Assembly (NCBI GenBank): GCA_024699855.1
Contig: JAMPIQ010000002.1
Coordinates: 17,422,001 to 17,486,000, forward strand
DNA from: Aphelenchoides besseyi
Lineage: Eukaryota; Nematoda; Chromadorea; Rhabditida; Aphelenchoididae
DNA length: 64,000 bases
Direction: 5' to 3'
In this document: one piece after another, positions 23,954-35,047 of the stretch
Position numbering within the stretch: the first letter of the stretch is position 1
Layout: each line of letters starts with the position of its first letter
Notes under the pieces: generated by a model
Told to the model about the DNA's origin: nothing
The model's database searches: none
What the model saw: only the letters and a program-made list of their open reading frames with translations
Made by a program: the position numbers and the translations under genes

Positions 23954-25797
23954 ATGGGCGCCAAAAACGATCCCGCGGACTTGTTACGCGCAACGATCAT
24001 TGGAACCGAAATAACCACAGATCATGTCGTACGTTTTCTTTTGACTATTGACTATTCAGAAGTTTAGGACTATGTTATTCAATGTTCGTATTACTTACAA
24101 GAGAATTCGAGTTGGATTGTTCGCAGACGCTATCGAGATTTTCATCGTTTGAACAGCGACCTCGAACCATTCGGCTTCAATTTGGGTTTACCTCCGAAGA
24201 AGTATTTTGGAAATAAGACTCCGGCATTTGTTGAGGAACGAAAAGCACAACTTCAGGTTTGTTTGCCTCATTTTGTGCTCGAGAGCAATCACAACTGACT
24301 GAGCGTAGTGAATGTTTCAGGAGTTTCTCAACAACATTACAATTCATCCGCTGATCTATTGCACCGCTACTGTATCTCAATTTCTGCAAATTGCCGAGGA
24401 ATCACTGAAAGGTAAGTGCTTGTAGAAGTTGGTTATTTCTCGTTATAGAATATGAAAACCACGTACTTGTGTCTGCGCGTAATAAGACGAAATATCGTCT
24501 AATCAGACTATGGCACGGATGTTCGTGGCGTTTTTACAAACTATTAGCTTCGCTGAGCAATGTAACACAAAATGATGATTCCGAAGCGTTTGTTTTGGCG
24601 TGGATGCCATTCGGTCCGGATTCTTGTTTTGATGGAACACGAAAATGTCAAGCCGTTTTGAACGATAGTCTTAAGTTTCTGAACGGTCTTCAGTTTTCGT
24701 ATTTGCATCGAAGTGTTGACTCGTATGTTGATGATCATGGAATCGGTGTTATTAGCAAAAGACTGCGGCAAGAAAACTTGAGAGATCGTTTGTATAACGT
24801 GAGTTTGAAATTCATTTTATGTCTTGACTTGTGTTTAGTCTAAGCCTGAAAATACGTTCATTCGAAAGTACAGCATGAATCGAGATTGTTATGTCATCAA
24901 CAAGCTCGACGCAATTTTCATCGCTCGACAAATGCTCGAAGTCATCAGTATACTCAACGAAATCGGTTATCCCTATTTCAACTTTCATTGTGGAAATCTG
25001 GCAATTCTGGACGATGGCTGCCAAATTTTGGATTTGGAATTTGCACTCGCCGGACATTCTGCTTACAACCGCAAGTCGCTGATATGTTCTAAGGCAAAGG
25101 TACGATCATTTGATACTGAACTTATTTTCGTGTTCATATGTTTAGACACTTGGAGACATGCGGTTGTTTAGCTTCGCTCATTGTTTATACGAAATGGTCA
25201 CAGGCACGATCGTTTTTCCGGATCACGATTTGGCTGGTGCTTTGGATTGTTGTCCGGTTGAGATTTGTAAGTCCATAGAGAACATTTCAGTCAATTGAGT
25301 TACTTCTCTAGACGACATTTTGATTAACATATTGGCTCCGAAAATTGAACGTATGCCAACGGTAACTGAAGTTATCAATTTGCCGTAAGTTGTTAGCGAT
25401 CAAATCTTAGTCAATGGGTTTTAGTGTCTTTGAGTCGATACAAATCAAACCGTTTCAACGTCAAAAAGTGTTAATACCAAATCATGTGAAAGATCACTTT
25501 CAAAAAGTTACTCAGAAAATCGAACAGCGACTAAACGAAGACCGTGAAAAGGTTTGTTGATCGCATAAATGAATTCATCCGCTGCGTTTTAGTATCTTCT
25601 TAATGTACAACAAGATCAAATCAATCGCTATTTAAGTTCGGAAGAGGAGAAGACTCGACGTCGAACAATAATCCAGGTAAATCCACTTCTCGTATGTCTT
25701 CGTTTAAAAGAATTGTTTTTAGCGTTATCTTCTAAACAACATCAATGGAGAGAAGCAGGATGATCGTCAATCTACCGCCAATGTTATTCAGACTTAA
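23954..25797 (+). CDS. PXK-like: PX domain plus divergent protein kinase domain
   Basis: Human PXK and insect Slob-type proteins bind phosphoinositides through PX and carry a kinase-like domain of doubtful catalysis; PXK affects endosomal traffic of receptors. Start MGAKNDPADLL at 23954; first exon 23954-24028, next from 24068. The PX core includes the lipid-binding WIVRRRYRDFHRLN and the proline loop LPPKKYFG. The kinase-like part runs from about 24450: the catalytic loop is FNFHCGNLAIL (no HRD), and the Mg-binding loop reads LDLEFALAG rather than DFG. This indicates a pseudokinase (inference). A helical, charged tail (QKIEQRLNEDREK, YLSSEEEKTRRR) precedes the stop at 25795-25797. About ten short exons. 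AATAAA is at 25947. The upstream neighbour is a transposon ending 148 bp before the ATG. Confidence 0.88.
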
Positions 25798-25946
25798 TCC
25801 CTATGTATTCGTAGTTTCGTGTTATCTTTTTTCTCGTCTAATGTTGACAACCCAACATATCGCATTGTCATAATTTCCGTGTGTAACCTTTAGCTATCCG
25901 ATTACTTCTGTGAATAGACGCTTAAGCAAAATGTTGATTAAATCGC

Positions 25947-25952
25947 AATAAA
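25947..25952 (+). terminator. Poly(A) signal AATAAA of the PXK-like gene
   Basis: Hexamer about 150 bp after the PXK stop, in a short convergent gap (25798-26148) that otherwise holds nothing recognisable. Confidence 0.5.
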
Positions 25953-26148
25953 CTTTTAACTATTCGTATTCATTCGTTGGACTTCGAACATGTGAGATCT
26001 TCGAAGTAACAATAACGTTGTTTATTTTAACAAAAGGAAAAGCAAATTGTTACCGAAGACATATGACTGATAAACGTATTTATGTTGCATTCGTTCAATT
26101 CAAACTCTAAAATAATACTCTTTATATACTATACCAAAGAGCTAAGAC

Positions 26149-29100
26149 TCACTTTTTGATAATTTGGACAATGTCTTCGTCTTGTAGAACGTGTTCGATA
26201 CCAACACGCTGTGGACTGTACTTCACGGACATTCCCCAGACTAATGCGTATTTAAAGTCTCTCGCCAATGTTTTGTGGATTTTCAAACAAAAGTCTTCGA
26301 CTGTTCGATGATCTTGTGACAACACCACCGGCTCTTCGAAATCGGGTACTTGACCTTTGGGTTTCGTGTAGCTAAACAGCGGATTGAGAAGATGAACCAT
26401 TAGTAGCAGACTCACATGCGCAGCAAATTCAAGTAACACCAAACTTTCTCGAGTAAGTCATCGAAGTTCCAGCGATGATGAGCGGAAATAGGAACACAAT
26501 GCGGAATCTTATAAATCACGTCCAACTCCTCAATGGTGATTTGATCGATTTTGTTGAGAACATAAATGCATCTGAAACAACAAGAAATGCAATCGACAAA
26601 CGATTCTAGAACGTACGGGATATAAACTCGGTTTCCTTCAATGACATCAATCAAGTCTTCGCTGGTTGCATCGTATTTCAAGGTCAGATCCGCGTTATGG
26701 ATTTTGTATTCGCTTAAAATCGTTTTTACAGTCTCTGGATCCAATTCCGATTGTGGAACCTACAGCTATTAGTTTATTCCGAACGTTCTTTGCTACTCAC
26801 CAACGCGTTGAAGTTAAGTCCGCCTTTCTCTTTTCGTCGAAATGTAATCTCCGGAGGCTGTTTATTCAAACGAATTCCAAAGCCTTCCAACTCGTATTCC
26901 AACAATTTTTTATGATGCAACGGTTTCATTACATCCAAAACCATCAATATCAACGAACATGTTCGCGCAACTGCAAGCAACAACTTCGATTGTTCACATT
27001 CGAATTGCAAACGCACCAGCAATCACTTGTTTACCACGACCTTTACCATCTTTAGCTCCTTCGATGATTCCGGGCAAGTCGAGAAGCTGAATCTTTGCTC
27101 CTTTGTATCTGATCACACCGGGAACCGTCGTTAAGGTTGTGAACTAAAAAGAGAAATAAGAGAATTGCAATCCCGAGCACTTACTTCATACTCGGCAACC
27201 TCCGAGTAAACGCCCGCCAAGTTGGACAACAACGTCGACTTGCCAACAGATGGGAAGCCTAGAAAAGTTTGAGTGATGCAAAGAACAAAAAACCAAAAAC
27301 ATTTGCGAGCAAAGGAAAAAAGGCTCATTCAACTGCAGAGCTCATGTTTCATGCAAAACGATGCATAACTCATGGAATAATATAAACGTTTTAGACTTAG
27401 TGTCTCTTTTTGACGCAATCTATGTGCAAAAATGTTTACATTAATGTCAAATAAAAGTAATTTTTTTGAAGTGCTTATTTCAGTGATCGATCAATAATCG
27501 TTGTATTAACGTCCGGATATTTTGGACCTTTGGACTTTTGTGATGTAAACAAAGGCTCTATCCGTTTAAGCTCCTTCTGCTAATGTCCTGTGGGTCGAAC
27601 AGTAGAGTGTTCAAAAACGTTTGTGCACGAAAAAGTTTTCCAAATTCTTCGGTTTCGGTCATGAAATCGAATTTCCGTTTTCGAAACCACCGAAACAAAC
27701 ACTTTGTTTTGATTGTTGAATGCCAATGTTTCTGGGCGAAATCCCATTATCACATAACCTCGCATGAACTTCCGTTCAATTTCACGGACATCTTCCGAAT
27801 GTATCTGTCTTTTCACATAACGACCACGAACGTTCGGTCGCCGTTTATGGCCGTCAGCTCATCTGGGAATTGGGACCGATAGAAATCCATTTTTGCATTA
27901 TTCAACGCGCAGTTATCCGCTTTCAATAGAAGAGTGTATCAAATTCTTTAGCTCATTCGTCATCGACGTTAACTGTTGTTCCTTGAAGTAAAAAAAGCAG
28001 TAATTCGAGTGTTGAGAGTTCGTATCTTCAACGATCGTGTATTGATGTAAGAAGCCAATTGCTTCAACTGAATCGAATAGAACGCAGACGAATTTGCATT
28101 GTTTGAGCGCAACGAATGTGTTCGTGGCGTGCTTGTCGTCTCGACCTTAGACTTCAATCCACCATCTGCGGTCCGTTTAGTCGTAAGAGCACTCCACTGT
28201 GGCGGCTTTTTCTTTTTCTACTGACTGATGCCGATGCACCCGTCTTCATCGCCCATTTCCCTATTTGCCAAGCCAAAAAACCAAAATGCATGCGCGTGGT
28301 CGCTGAAAAAGAACTTCGACTAAACTCCACCGGACTCTCCATGGCAGCTTTCTTTTCACGTCTTCGCCTTTTTGTATTTTCTTATTTGATGTGCCGTGGA
28401 AACGAAGATGAGCGGCATCGTGGATAATCGCACGACTTCTCGACGACGACAGTGGTCCTCAAAGTCCTTTTTCTGCTTATTAGTCTTTGCTTTCTCTCGC
28501 ACATTCATTTATCCTTTTCACCTCAATTCCTCTTTCGCTGCCAACGGGAATTAAGGATTTGTAAATCCATCGGGAATCCATGTTTTATGTTCATAAGAAG
28601 CTGATGACTGAAAGGCATTCTGCTTTGTATTCTGATTTGTTTTCATGAACCGCAGGAAATTTGGTTGCGATTCAAGGTGTCATTTGCACCGTGTGGCTGT
28701 TGAAGAAATGTCAAGCAGTTGCAGACAAAGTGCCCATCACTTTCGAGAACGGTGGAAATTAGACCAAAATTCAGGTGCCAAGTTTCAAACCCTCTCACTC
28801 TTATGTCGGCTTTTCGATGCCAAATGGTGCACGATGGATGAAGGGATTAGCTGAGTGAGAAAATGAGAAAAACGGAAAGGTAAGACGCCGAGAAAGCACT
28901 TTGTACTTCTTTTTTATATTCATGCCATTCCACGAGAGAACTTTTTTTTGCGCTCATAAGCGTTTAGTTTTGCATCCCTACAAAATAGTCCCCAACGTCT
29001 AGATATCTTTACATTAACTTTCTACTAGTTATGCGGAAATCAGCGTGTTGCCCTTTGTGTCGTCGTGATATTTGAACGTAGAAATAAGGCTATGTACGTG

Positions 29101-32100
29101 CTGCTCACGGGTTGCGTGTTGAAATGAAAACGGCCTACTTCATTAATGCACTTAATTAACGCGAAGATTTCAGCCCTTTTACACGGTCACTGCCTTCACG
29201 TAGAGAAGTGTCGATTAGAATATTTAATCGATTTGCTCATTTCATGATGTTCGGTTGGTTGCGAAAACTGTGGAGATGAGAGTGCTGGAAGTTACGTATT
29301 AGTCTAACGGGACCGCAATTATGCTCAATCGAATCGATGAAACCGTAGAACCTCCGCTGTTCAGTCATTACGTTTCGAGTTTTAAATTAAAACTGATGTT
29401 TCCATGGACAGTTTTCATTCGCTCAAGACATCACCCACCACCAAAACCGCAAAGCTCGTGGATTAAACGTCAACACACAATTTTACTGCTTCTCATCGTT
29501 ATATTGTGTTGCGTACATGGAGTTCAAACGAATCTCGTCGAAGATCTTCATCGTAGTCGAGTTGCTCGCAGCGTTTTCATTCGAAATGAGACCAAGAATC
29601 ACGAGCAGCACAACACGACATCGATTCAAGCCGATACGATTTGCAATCCGGGCGGTGAACACGAGTGTGTCTGTAATCGTAGTATGGGAGATTTGGACGG
29701 ACGTGTTTCTTCGTGTGATAACTTCTTGGAAGTGAGTGAGCAAAAGCGTTTAGGTCGATTTCGAAAGCTGCTAATAGTTCACGGTAGTCGATTTAATTTC
29801 AGAAACGACATCTTACTGTGGTTAGCATTATAATGCGAAACGTCAAACTAAACGTCCGATTACACACCAACGAATCTTATCAGCAATATTTCCGAAGACG
29901 TATTGCGAACATTGTTAGCCAATACTGCGAACAACAAGTCAACGAATGTCCCGGAACGATGCTTAAGATGAGTAAGGTATTTGTTCATGTTATCATAGGT
30001 GATTTTACAATCACAAATTGCAGGAACATGTAGTCATTCTGCGCGTGAACTATTTACCTCGTCGTAGAACTGAAGTACAGTTCATCGTTACAAAACAACC
30101 GAAAACAACGCGTTTTCACGATGAAACTCTAATTGAGACGTCGAAAGTCAAAAAAATCTTAGCCACTCAATTGGCTCCATTAGCACGGGTATTGGGCGGA
30201 ATTCAAATCGAACGACTGCAACTCGTAGACATCGATCGACGTCAAGTTAGATCGCAAAACTACGGTTTAATGATTACGCTAAGCGTCATTGCCAGTGCAC
30301 TGATCTTTTGCTACACAATTGCGTGTATTAAAGTTTACAGGTGAGTTCAACGGATATTTTGCTGACAATCATTTGCTTTCAGAGATCGTGTTCAGAAACG
30401 TCGAGCTCGTGAAAATCCTACGATGCTTGGCGATAAGAACAAACGAAACTATGGAACGTGTGCTGACAAGTTGCTTGCAACCTGTGAAGCACCAAATGGA
30501 AAAGTGAAATCGAAAAGCATCGTCAGTCGTGCATCAATTACTTCGGGAATCTTGTCGAATAACAAAGATCGTCGTATTTCTGCTACCAGCGGAGCGAACG
30601 GTCGACGTTCCACACAACAATCACACTCATCAGCTCGAAATCAACAAGGCGATGAAACCGAAACGTCGATCGCATTGGACGTGGTTTCTTCAACGAATGC
30701 GGCAAAAAGAAGTGGAACTGTTGGTTCATCTCCTTCAGGAGGAACATCGCCGTTACCGCCGAGTTCAGCGGGTTTTGATACACGATCATTTCAACGAATG
30801 TTTGCTTGTGACTTATCTCAATTACCGGCTGAGAATAGTGGACTAATTGATGAGAGAGCAGAAGATGAATTGGATGAAGACGGAGTGTTTCTCGACGATG
30901 TTATTTCACGCACATCACCGGCAGCTGTCAACTTGTACAATGAGACGGCTCCGGCCGAAGTTCATCAGCAGTCGCCAATTATTCTTGAACCTACAAGTCA
31001 GCCATCAACCAAAGACTCAACAAGCATAACTATTGAGCCAACCGAACGCTCAATGCCACCTCCACCAATTGTCATCAAATGTGGTTCGCAGTTTAGTATC
31101 GATAAGGTCAATGAGACATACGTGACTTCTGCAGCTCCGAAGATAAGTACATCATCAGGTGTGTCAGTTCAACGACCAGATTATCAACACCAAGATAGTA
31201 GTGATTCGATCGCATTAACAGTCAACTCTTTTAATCCACCACCAGCACCTATAAAACCGATGTTGACCGGATTGCTGAGTGTTGATGACGAAACGATGCG
31301 AGGTTTAGGTATTCCATATCAACGACCGCTTAGTCGACGTGGTAGTCGTGACTCAACTCCAGAGCAGGGCAATGAAGAGTTCGACGAAGATAGCAGTGAA
31401 GAAGAAGACGAAGCACCAATAGGCGATACGGTACTTGCCACCGTTTCCGAAGATGCAACCATTTCCGTTGTAAACCCGAATGGACGCACACCGAAAGAAA
31501 CAACGTGGTCAAGTGATAGCGAAGAAGAAGAAACAAATGAAGCTTATCATGCATTGAAAGAAGAAGATGAGGAAGTTGTATTGAATGACACTCCAAAAGA
31601 AACAAGGAACGCGGATAATCGTTGGAATCCAAGAGAACCAACGGGCTTAAGTTCGGCTGATTCGGCAGATGAAGAAGAACAACGTATGTTTGATCGACAT
31701 GCGTACGAACTTCTCGAAGAGTCGCCGTTGCCGTCACCATCTGCAGTTTACACTGAAGCTCGTCAAACTGTTTCGACTACTCAACACACAAATCAACATA
31801 ACGAGAACAATAACACAAGTTTTAATGAATTTGCTCAAAGCAAACAAAGTGTCCAAAACACGTTAGATGATCCAATAGAATTGACAGAGCAATTGCCGAG
31901 TGATTACGAAGATCTTCGATAATAAGTTTCGGTGCGTTTAATCTCTTTTCTCAAAAATTTATTGTTGATCTCGGTTTTTTTAAAATCACCCATTTCACAT
32001 ATCCCACGTGTTGTACTCCAAAACTTTTCAAATACGCTCATAAAATTTCTTGAAATCCACTCAATTTAACGGCAAATAAAATCTTTTGGTTTACACGACC

Positions 32101-32546
32101 GTCTTCTTATGGTCCAGGTCTTCCACTTTTGTTTACACTTTCATTGTTTTCACGATTTAAAAATAAACTTCTGAAGAGCTTTTCACTTTCTTGATTGTCA
32201 ATAAATTAAGAAGATGAAAAAACAACTGATATCTTTAAAACCGAAGAGGAGATTCATCACTCTCCAAAAGAACAAGAAGTAAACTGGACCTACCGACAAA
32301 ACCAATTCGTGCATCTCCGGTCTTTGCCACATCGAATCCTTCGCCCGCCGGTCCTCCACCGCCTTTCGGACCCACCAACAACTCCCGACGCATCTTCGCA
32401 AGTCGAGCTTTCAACATACCCAAATGCCCCATCGTGGCTTTGTTCCGTTGAGTACGAGCCATCTGAAATCCACAATAAAAAAAATTAACTGACAACCCAA
32501 AACAAACCTCATTTTCAATCTCCGCTATTTTCTGAAGAATCGACAT
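26149..32546 (-). CDS. drg-1: DRG1: developmentally regulated GTP-binding protein 1, split by a 5-kb intron
   Basis: An OBG-superfamily GTPase that associates with ribosomes and, with Dfrp1/LEREPO4, relieves translation pausing. Exon 1 is 32508-32546 ([13 protein letters not shown]), exon 2 is 32294-32462 ([20 protein letters not shown] to DARIGFV), then a 5035-bp intron, exon 3 27185-27258 and exon 4 27017-27143, followed by further exons down to the stop at 26149-26151. The exon 2-3 junction restores the P-loop GFPSVGKST in phase 1. Other motifs: switch region [10 protein letters not shown]3 [19 protein letters not shown]4 [19 protein letters not shown], and a C-terminal TGS domain ([37 protein letters not shown]) ending IVQIIKK. 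The sequence follows DRG1, not DRG2. Only the large intron is unusual; the others are about 40-60 bp. A plus-strand gene sits inside it. Confidence 0.94.
27259..29320. other. DRG1 intron, 3' portion; mostly non-coding
   Basis: About 2 kb of the DRG1 intron before the nested gene. Two minus-strand stretches have a coding look, 27912-28125 and 27580-27850, but I cannot join them by a valid splice or match them to a family. They are described under findings. The rest shows nothing recognisable. Confidence 0.45.
29321..31922 (+). CDS. Single-pass membrane protein with acidic cytoplasmic tail, nested in DRG1
   Basis: Not assigned to a named family. Four exons: about 29321-29730, 29803-29976, 30025-30342 and 30383-31922, with clean GT-AG junctions, giving about 810 residues. 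A hydrophobic stretch near residues 50-66 ([16 protein letters not shown]) may be a signal peptide or anchor. The ectodomain has a small Cys cluster ([12 protein letters not shown]) and a compact segment over exons 2-3 of SEA-like size and pattern (inference). One strong transmembrane helix, [20 protein letters not shown], is followed by basic residues, so the long C-terminal tail should be cytosolic. The tail of about 500 residues is Ser/Pro/Glu-rich with acidic runs ([18 protein letters not shown]) and ends with [14 protein letters not shown] is at 32075-32080. It is transcribed against DRG1. A later in-frame Met is possible as the start. Confidence 0.8.
31923..32293. other. DRG1 intron, 5' portion / 3' UTR of nested gene
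   Basis: A/T-rich, contains the AATAAA of the nested membrane gene at 32075-32080 and nothing else I can support. Confidence 0.5.
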
Positions 32547-32968
32547 TTTGATCCAACAATTTGCAGCAAAGTAATTTCACTAAAAAGAAATGAAATTGAC
32601 AAACAAAATTTCGTAGGAAAACGGCTAAATACGTGAATCTCGCAATTGAAATGAAATGCCACAACTTTTCATCGAAGTTGCTCATCGGGACAACTCGACC
32701 GAAAGAACTTGTGGAGTAGAACAAACACAGTAACCGATTTTGATTCAACAATTTGAAGCTTTTTAGCTCTCGGACAACAAAACGTCGACATTCTTTTCGT
32801 TTGCTGATCGAATTTGTTCGATTGATTGCAGTTTGAAAACACTGAGGATGGTAAAATCCAAGCAAAAACATTAGCATACGCATAACCATATGTATTCCAA
32901 GGTTCACCGGTTGTATTCCAAATGTTATTCATTCACAACATCATTTTCTTTTGAGAGCAATCAATTTA

Positions 32969-33060
32969 AAACCAGAAACTTTCCGAACGTTTATTCCAAA
33001 GAACAGATTACAAGTCACAATTATAAATCGAACGTTATTCATTGAACGGACATCTGAATT
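32969..33060. repeat. Direct repeat copy 1 (3' end of the orphan gene)
   Basis: About 90 bp sharing long identical blocks with 35447-35535, including gaaactttccgaacgttta and cacaattataaatcgaacg. It spans the last codons and stop of the minus-strand orphan gene plus downstream sequence. Confidence 0.8.
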
Positions 33061-34239
33061 GATTGGGTATATACTCAACTGCATCTTGAAAAATCGGGGA
33101 ATTTTGTTTCATTGCGTAAAGTGACAGATTCACGAGAGTATCTGGACGACTGTGACTTAAAAGATAAAAGCCATTGGACGTTGAACTTACTCAAGATTAA
33201 ATCGGTAATAAGATCTTCCCTTATTCGTCTCAATTCTTGTTTCCACGATCAATATATTGTTGTAAGTTGAAAATAAGTTGCTTATTATTAAGTCAAGTTG
33301 AATATCTAGTTTGCGCCAATGCAGAGAATCCAAGTGCATGACGAAGAAGTAAGTTATCTTGCCATTAGAGGTAAATGTCTTTACTAATGTTCGATTTATC
33401 CAAAGTTCACTATTATAACCCTAAATAGATTCATAAAACCATGTGATTAAACAAGTTATTTACCTCATGTGCATAGTACTTCCGATCAGTTGGCCAACCA
33501 CTCACTTTCAACGTCGTTTGTTCTTTTGTTTTTAAACAAACTTGTACCAATTTGCTGAAGTCTAATTTGTCACCATCTTCCTTCCAAAACCCGTAGAGAT
33601 TGTTGTTCACTACTCCGGTAATACGAAGTTGTTTTGTCAGCTCGATTTGAATGATCTTTTGCTCAACATCGCAATCGTTCAAATAGCTAGTTTTGTAGAA
33701 GAAAAATTTCTTTAAGTCATAATATCCATATTTTGAAAGACATTCAAAACCACTGTTTGAAGCCTTAAAACAACGTGGATAGAAGAACATAGATGTTTCA
33801 TCCTGTTTTATCAGCGGTCGTTTGAATGTGGCAACTGAGTTTTCGTAGTCAAGATTTAGCACAATAAAGCCTGGAAACAACGCACCATCATTTGAATATT
33901 GATTAATTTGAGCAATAATCGTATGAAGGTCGGTAAGAATAATATTGCATCCATTAAAAAATCGTTCCGTAACAATGGCGTCATTTCTCGATGCATTTGG
34001 CTCTGTATTCCATTGAATGACAAACTTCCTGCAAAAAAAATCGTTGAAATAGATGCTATAATAACTCACTTTGTTCTGACGTGTAGAAGATCCAAAATAC
34101 AAATCGTGTAGACTTTGGAATTTTCAGTGTACGGAAGATAACGATCGTTGTATAAATGAACAGACGATGCCAACATTGCTTCATTATATTCTCTCCAATG
34201 CCCCACTGTAGAGTTGTTTTTTCCAATAACTGCGGACAT
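33035..34239 (-). CDS. Orphan multi-exon protein, no family recognised
   Basis: Four exons can be spliced on the minus strand from the Met of MSAVIGKNNSTVGHW (34239) to a stop at 33035-33037. The first ends LLHVRTK near 34070. The second, about 34028 to 33464, contains FVIQWNTEPNASRND, LFPGFIVLNLDYEN and GFWKEDGDKLDFSKLVQVCL. A 43-bp intron leads to GYNSELWINRTLVKTF, and a 41-bp intron leads to PDTLVNLSLYAMKQNS and a C-terminus FRCPFNE. About 330 residues, no signal peptide or membrane helix obvious. A longer in-frame start at 34344 exists but adds unconvincing sequence. The last 90 bp or so is duplicated at 35447-35535. This suggests a lineage-specific, possibly expanding family (inference). 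Confidence 0.6.
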
Positions 34240-34588
34240 TTTTTGGGAACCACACGGAGTCGTAAAATGATCAAATGAAGATTGGACTAGAGAGTGACAG
34301 CGACGCTTGCCATACTTTGACCTCTTACTTGCGTTAGCAGACACGAGGGGTCATTGGACTGCGGGTACTTTTTCGAATGCAGCAAACAGCCAGTAGTCAA
34401 AGAGAAGAAACTGTATCGTTTATTTGACCTCCTGCGCAATCATAATCAAATTCAGAAAGCAAAAAGATCGACTCAAAAATTGTTTTGACAATCATGTCGA
34501 CTCTTGGATGAGAAAATCAAACTTACGAAGAATTTGTATTCGGCGCCTCCGCACACCAGTTAAGCTATGACCTGCAGGGCAGAGCTGT

Positions 34589-35047
34589 GTATGATTCAGA
34601 GGCATCTACAATTTTGTCTACAACTTTCGTGGACTTTCGCTTTGATGTGCGTAATTTCACGACAAAGTATCGATATATTTCTCTAGTTATGGTAGCGATA
34701 TCTGTTGTTGTTGACTGAACTGTGAAAGAGTTTTGTTGCTTACATTTTGGCGAGACGAATGTCAACTCAAATGCTTAAAATAATTCGCGTATGTTAAATG
34801 ACTGGTTTTAAGTTTGGCGTTTTTAGACAAAGAACACGACTTTAATGTCTACAAATTCAGTAGCGACGAGGGACAACCGATCGTAATTGTTGGCGTAAAA
34901 ATTAGTCGTAATTTCAACGTCAACGTTCCCCAAATCCGAGTTCCCATTGCTTTCGAACGTTCGAATGATTTCCAGGCTTTGCGGGCAAAATATGCTCGAT
35001 TGATTGATCGATTTCGTCGAAGTAATTTTGAAGTCTTCCAAAAATAG
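34589..35047 (+). CDS. Candidate two-exon small gene or gene fragment, uncertain
   Basis: I do not recognise it. A plus-strand frame after an acceptor-like tgcag near 34574-34578 reads AVYDSEASTILSTTFVDFRF and onward to YRYISLVM. A GT donor inside gtagcg (about 34689) and the acceptor tttttag (34821-34827) would join in phase to DKEHDFNVYKFSSDEGQPIV, ending NFEVFQK at 35045-35047. Amino acid composition looks protein-like, but the 5' end is missing and no homologue is known to me. It could be a decayed gene next to the duplicated 3' end at 35.5 kb. Confidence 0.25.

Noticed and set aside
28116..28427. 103-codon plus-strand frame in the DRG1 intron
   Set aside because: Begins antisense to the coding-like minus stretch and shows no protein-like motif.
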